DNA of 64,000 bases from Chamaecyparis obtusa (taxonomy: Eukaryota; Streptophyta; Pinopsida; Cupressales; Cupressaceae): contig BSBK01001305.1 in the NCBI GenBank assembly GCA_027943335.1, positions 385,501 to 449,500 on the forward strand, given 5' to 3'. This document shows positions 59,607 to 64,000 of this stretch, one piece after another. A program made the position numbers and the translations under genes. Below the pieces are notes generated by a model. The model saw only the letters and a list, made by a program, of their open reading frames with translations. It was not told where the DNA came from and made no database searches. The stretch's first letter is position 1. Every line of letters begins with the position of its first letter.

Positions 59607-59880
59607 TATGCTAAATCCTCTGATGGTTATGCACATAAGTTTCTAAATCCTGAAGAGACATGCATCTTTCAATTTGCAAGTATGCTAAATCCTTCGAAGG
59701 TAACGCACATAAGTTGCTAAATCCTGAGGAGACACACAATTTTAATTTTTTTTTTATATGCTAAATCTTGGAAGGTAATGCACATAAGTTGCTAAATCCT
59801 GAAAAGACATGCATTTCCAATATGCTAAATCTTCCGAAGGTAACACACATAAGTTTCTAAATCCTGAGGAGACACATTTC
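59607..59880. repeat. Fourfold tandem repeat in element H, about 70-75 bp
   Basis: Each copy runs TATGCTAAATC(C/T), GAAGGTAA(T/C)(G/A)CACATAAGTT, GCTAAATCCTGA(G/A)GAGACA. Copies begin near 59607, 59683, 59757 and 59820. CTAAATCCT is present twice per copy. Confidence 0.75.
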
Positions 59881-60429
59881 ATATTCATAGTGATACAAGA
59901 AGGTGGATCTATGGGTATTCTAGAAGCCATTAGAAGATGCATTACAATTGTAAGCACATTTTATGGGTGAACTATCAGGTTTGGTCACCTGTTTGGTTCT
60001 CCCTCCCTTGGTGATTCACGGTAAGGTGGGCATCTTATTGGGTGAGGTAATCACTTTCTCTTTTCTATCTTTTCGCTTTCATGCTAGTAGGACCGGATCA
60101 TGAAGCTATGCTATTTATAGTGTTTCTCTTGTTTTTATTATGTAATCATTTATGCTTTTATGATAGCTTTAAAAATATGATATTAGTATGAGAAATATTT
60201 CTTAGCAAGGTTTCTTATGCTAATTGATCTGGTTTTGTTTGTACTAACTCCTCTTTTGTGTTGTTTTTGGTTTTCTTTTTTCACCCTTGTGTGTGTATGT
60301 TGAGTTAGAATCCTTAGTCTAGGGGATTGTGTCCTTAGCTAAGTGTTATTTTATATCATCGTGAACCCACTAGGATCTTTTCTTTCATCTCCTTTACCAA
60401 GAGTTTGCATCGAGTCCATACTCTTGCTA

Positions 60430-60443
60430 AAGTGGGGGCTTAA
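60430..60443 (+). promoter_or_regulatory. Polypurine tract of element H
   Basis: AAGTGGGGGCTTAA, ending at the 3' LTR start TGTATC. Same position as in many LTR elements. Confidence 0.65.
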
Positions 60444-61965
60444 TGTATCATCTTAAAATGGAAGCACTTCCATGTTAAGAGCATTTAGTCCTCTGAGTAA
60501 GTGATCTTGGGTTGTCTCAAGCACCTTGATTGGATCTTTGCATGGATCTAGATGTTTTCCCCCTATTCTTCTTCTCTCTCCCTATTTCCAACCTCATTTA
60601 TGGCAACTTTCTCTGTGAATCTAAAGATCTTGACTTTCTAGGTCAAGGACGACCTGATGGGTCAAGGATGACCTAGTCCTTGACCTAGGTTAGGGATGAC
60701 CTAATCCCTAACCTAGGGTAGAGACTACCTCATCTCTAACCTAGGGCAGAGACTACCTCATCCCTGACCCCAAGTCCAAATTTCAAATTCCAGAAGTTTC
60801 AGGATGTCAGGTTTCAGAAAACTTTATTTTCCCACTTCCAGGTCAGCTGTTTTAGATTTTGAAATGGTAAATCCTTAAATTGCATTTAATCTAGGTCCAT
60901 TTCTAGGGGTTAAGGTTAATTGGGATTTAATTCTCCAATGTTGGCCTCTCTAGAATTTTGTGCCCTAGATCACTAAAAAAGGAGGCCTTCCTCTCTCATT
61001 ATCTCCATCACTTTTGGAAATCAAGCATCCACTTTCATGATCAAGGCTTCAAGTTTTGCAATCCATTCATCAAGAGAAAAATCAAGCAAGCATTTCATCA
61101 AGCATTTTCAAGGAAGCATTGAAGCCCTCATCTCCATTCAAGTTATCCTTTGAAGATCAAGGATTCAAGCATTCAAGCCTTTGAAGGGATTTGGTTCAAG
61201 CATTCAAGATTCATCATTCAAACCCTAGATCTAGCCATCATGGTGGTGTGATCTTCCTTCAATATCCTTTGTTCATCTTCAAGACCCATTCATTCTTCTT
61301 TCAAGGTGGATTCCAAGCATAAAATCATGGAGGTTTTAATTTACATTTTTTAATGTTATGTTCAAGCTTTCATATCAATATACTTGTTTACATTTGAAAT
61401 ACAATTGCATATCTATTGAATTTCATAGCTTCATAGTTAGATCTAATTCTACTACTTGCTAGCATTCTCCATTTCAATTTCATTATTAAGGTTGATTCCA
61501 AACCAGGGTTTGGCCAAGGAAAACCCCTCATCCAAACAAAAAAACCATTTTTTCTTGTAGTTATAGGTAGAGGACAATGAATTGAAGTGCAAATCTGGAT
61601 ACCCTTTTCGGTGAACTTTCAAGATCCGCAAACAAAATTTCCATCAGAGATGATCTTTAGTGAGGGGTAGGATCTTTCCATGAGGTAAGACCTTGCCCCA
61701 CTATTTGGGTCAAGGATGACCTACTTCCAGAAAGACAAAAGTTTTCTAGGTTTTCTCTGTCTCAACATTTCTAGTTCGAAACAGGTTGCAGAATTTCCTG
61801 CAACTGTGCACATACATCAAAAAATAGTGATTTCTTCATCAACCTTCTTTAGAGATAAGTATTTCTATTTCATTTAGTTTGTATGTCCACAACATTTTCC
61901 ATCACATATATGTCACATTCTATCTATTCACATCATTCACTCCTATTCCAATTTAATTGTATTCA
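60444..61965 (+). repeat. Element H 3' LTR
   Basis: 1522 bp, about 39 bp longer than the 5' LTR; part of this is one extra CTAACCTAGGGCAGAGACTA unit at about 60735. The palindrome is at 60452-60479. Confidence 0.85.
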
Positions 61966-61970
61966 GATGA
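61966..61970. repeat. Target duplication GATGA of element H, right copy
   Basis: Follows the LTR end ATTCA. Matches 56901-56905. Confidence 0.85.
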
Positions 61971-63060
61971 GGGAACTCATCTAATACTACATCATGTACC
62001 TGTACAAACTATCTCTGGACCCTCAAGGGAATTAATTAAGTAATCATATATGTTTCCTGACCAATCAACTAAATTTTTTTCTATACATATCTCATTTAAT
62101 AAAAATCCTCACGATCATCCTCCCTAAAATCCTACTGGGTAGGGTCCCAATGACCCCAACGCTCACGATCATGGAAAGGATTCCAATCAAAACTGACCAT
62201 GTTGTCTATTCACTACCTCCAAAAACCAACTAATTTAGTCAAAGTATACCTAATAGGTGGTCTGCATTGGCTTGCAAATGACTCATACAACTATCGGGTC
62301 TCCTAGTGCTTGATTGGTCTTATTATTGCTATGTGCTCCCATGACCACACAAGTAACATTGTCACCCCTGGTCCTAATGTCCTACCTGTGTGGTAGGTGC
62401 ACATATGAAAATCATAGTATAAATGAGATAAAATGTTGTAGGCCCAACAATATAACTCTCCTCGGTCCTGTAACATAATACTCAGGACATGGGCCCAATT
62501 GATCAAGAACCCTCGACCTGCATGATCAGACATTATATGACTCCCAATCAACCCAGCCAAATAAAACACCAACTATGGTAGGCATGATCACTCTTCCATC
62601 ACCACCTACCATGGCATCTACTATCTAGAGGTGGTAATCCTATCCATCTCTCTCCTGAAGCTAGCCTCCATATAAGGCTCATAGCCCTCCTAAGTATACT
62701 TTGGGATGAGTCATCAGATGGGAACTCTATAGATTTGTCATACATCATACAACATACTGGTGGCCTCTCCTATGGGAAAATGAAAGCTAGAGGTGTGGCT
62801 ATGCCACATCTCTACTAAGGCTATCATCTGAGTAGTATGCACTCATAAGCGCAACCACTCGTGGACATGCTCAAGCCCAAAAAATTGGACCTAGGTTCCC
62901 TTTGCATCTATAAGCCTCTCAGAAAATGCCATCATCTCTGGATATGCCTCCCATTATCTAAATGGAGGATCATTTTCTTGCAACCAGTCACAATCATGTC
63001 ATCCATTTATTCTAAAAAATTGTGTTCTTTCCTCTATTTTAAGCTGGGGCATCATAGCCC
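61971..63060 (-). pseudogene. Plant-mobile-domain ORF relic G, N-terminal part
   Basis: On the minus strand with stops and shifts: LIDAKG, ALVEMWHSHTSSFHFPIGEA followed by TSMLYDV and IYRVPI, the signature start of the plant mobile domain (x-L-x-x-x-W...F-P-x-G-E-x-T-x-x-L-x-D-V). Then 62572-62303 FYLAGLIGSHIM, LINWAHVLSIML, NILSHLYYDFHMC, GVTMLLVWSWEHIAIIRP, matching the W-x-W-E motif of the family. The frame is interrupted by element H at 61970. Confidence 0.65.
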
Positions 63061-63182
63061 CTATCCCTCCCAAGTCAATCCCCTTTCTTGTGTCCCCTGC
63101 TTATTTCGGTGTAGGGGTCAAAACTCAGAGATAAAATTTCATGTTGTTTTCTCCTTCGAATAGTCAAATTTGGCTGACTATC
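63061..63182. other. Unassigned stretch upstream of relic G
   Basis: No clear frame or repeat seen. Confidence 0.3.
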
Positions 63183-63325
63183 ATCTACGTAGATTACTAT
63201 TGTCTACACAAATGATGGGTCATCCCCTCAGACGACAATATATGATTGTCATCTATAAAGAGGACAATCTAGAGATTATCATCCACAAAGATGATAGTTT
63301 CTTAATTTTTGTCTTCAAAGACAAT
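63183..63325. repeat. Cluster of short inverted repeats
   Basis: Three hairpins in a row: ATTGTC...GACAAT (63245-63268), TATCATC...GATGATA (63277-63296) and TTGTCTT...AAGACAA (63309-63324). The arms are variants of one another (TGTCATC/TATCATC/TGTCTTC), with ACAAAGA or similar in the centre. A degraded fourth unit may lie at 63183-63238. Confidence 0.6.
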
Positions 63326-64000
63326 ACTTTGATGAATGTTATTTGTGCCCCATGAGAATTTTCCTCCCTTTCTAGCCTACTAAATGCTATTAAACATGTG
63401 TCAAAATTAAAAATTCACAAAGCAAGGATTGAGTACTCATAGGTGGCTTCACATCAGCTAGCTGCTGGTACATCCAGACATGCTCACCAAGATGATATCG
63501 GCCTCGAGGATCCATTTCACTTGGATCTCACTCTTGATTCTCCAAGGGGTGTGTGTGACAATGACCCCTCCGGGCCCCCAAAGGCTTATATAGGCCCCTC
63601 AAGGCTCATTTTTGTCCTGACCCCCATTTTTCATCATGTTTCTTCCTATCTACCTCGTAAGTCATGCAATTGTCCAAATTGCTATTTTTTTGACTAATCT
63701 TTCATTCCTGTGCCTTTTTTTAAGAAAATTACTCAAAACCTTCATTTTTGTCCTATTTTCTTGAGAGGGCATCATCCTCCATTATCGTCTCTACGATACG
63801 ACTCTTAGGTTTTCCTATTTTCTCTGGGGCATCTTTGTTTTCTTTTCTTTAACCCAATGCCAATTTTGACACCATATCAAAGAGGGACAAAATGTAGATG
63901 CTTAAAATCATACCTTAACATTAATTAAATTTTATTTAATTAGTAGCTTTTCAATAATATTGCAATGAATTACACAATTGGTTGTTAGTGCTATTTTCCT
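63326..64000. other. No feature recognised
   Basis: Mixed-composition DNA without a convincing frame. An 84-codon ORF at 63443-63697 has no recognisable domain and ends soon after a Cys pair; it is probably chance, or a further part of relic G's surroundings read on the wrong strand. Confidence 0.35.

Larger units (their letters stand above)
56906..61965 (+). mobile_element. Element H: 5.06-kb non-autonomous LTR retrotransposon
   Basis: LTRs 56906-58388 and 60444-61965, TSD GATGA, PPT AAGTGGGGGCTTAA just before the 3' LTR. The internal 2.05 kb has one small hydrophobic ORF and a fourfold tandem repeat; no gag, RT or integrase. No familiar PBS follows the 5' LTR (the sequence is TTTTAGTGAACC). 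Inserted in the PMD relic G. Confidence 0.85.

Noticed and set aside
1..64000. Host protein-coding genes, tRNA or rRNA genes
   Set aside because: All frames over about 100 codons trace to mobile elements or to their antisense; no tRNA-like cloverleaf or rRNA stretch was seen, only tRNA-complementary primer sites.

Overview
This window looks like intergenic DNA from a plant with a large, retrotransposon-filled nuclear genome. The mix of Tat-type Ty3/gypsy elements carrying a second RNase H, iMet-primed LTR elements, a plant-mobile-domain (PMD) relic and a two-gene DNA transposon, all old and full of stop codons, suggests a gymnosperm. That placement is an inference. I see no ordinary host gene, rRNA, tRNA or CRISPR array. 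Almost every long reading frame belongs to a mobile element, and they are nested.

Block 1 (1-18.4 kb). A minus-strand LTR element (A: 5' LTR, iMet primer site, gag with four zinc knuckles, a long unknown ORF) is split at the unknown ORF by a tandem element B (322-14847). B has the form LTR-internal-LTR-internal-LTR with a period of about 5.97 kb and a perfect outer target duplication TGACC. B encodes only a gag-like, very acidic protein, so it is non-autonomous. Its primer-binding site is present three times in each unit.

Block 2 (20.4-53.6 kb). An old plus-strand Tat-like element (C) runs gag, protease, RT, RNase H, archaeal-type RNase H, integrase. It is interrupted twice. First comes a DNA transposon D (24643-35858) with imperfect TIRs, six near-palindromic CTTC-N4-GAAG boxes near each end, a spliced plus-strand gene with two 78-bp sister exons, large satellite blocks, and an intron-containing minus-strand DDE-type transposase of no superfamily I can name. 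Second comes a 14.7-kb Tat/Ogre-like element E (37506-52228) with two 1955-bp LTRs and the order gag-PR-aRNH-RT-RH-IN. E is itself interrupted inside RNase H by a minus-strand deletion derivative F (44724-48569, TSD ATCAT).

Block 3 (53.6-64 kb). A minus-strand PMD relic G is split by a 5.06-kb LTR element H (56906-61965, TSD GATGA). H's only recognisable ORF is a small hydrophobic protein with an Asn-Pro-Leu repeat tail.

Elements B and E share the primer-site type, the motif next to the 3' LTR, and a hairpin-forming module near the LTR 3' end. A relative of E is therefore the likely driver of B. Excision order by reading-frame continuity gives A before B, C before D and E, E before F, and G before H.
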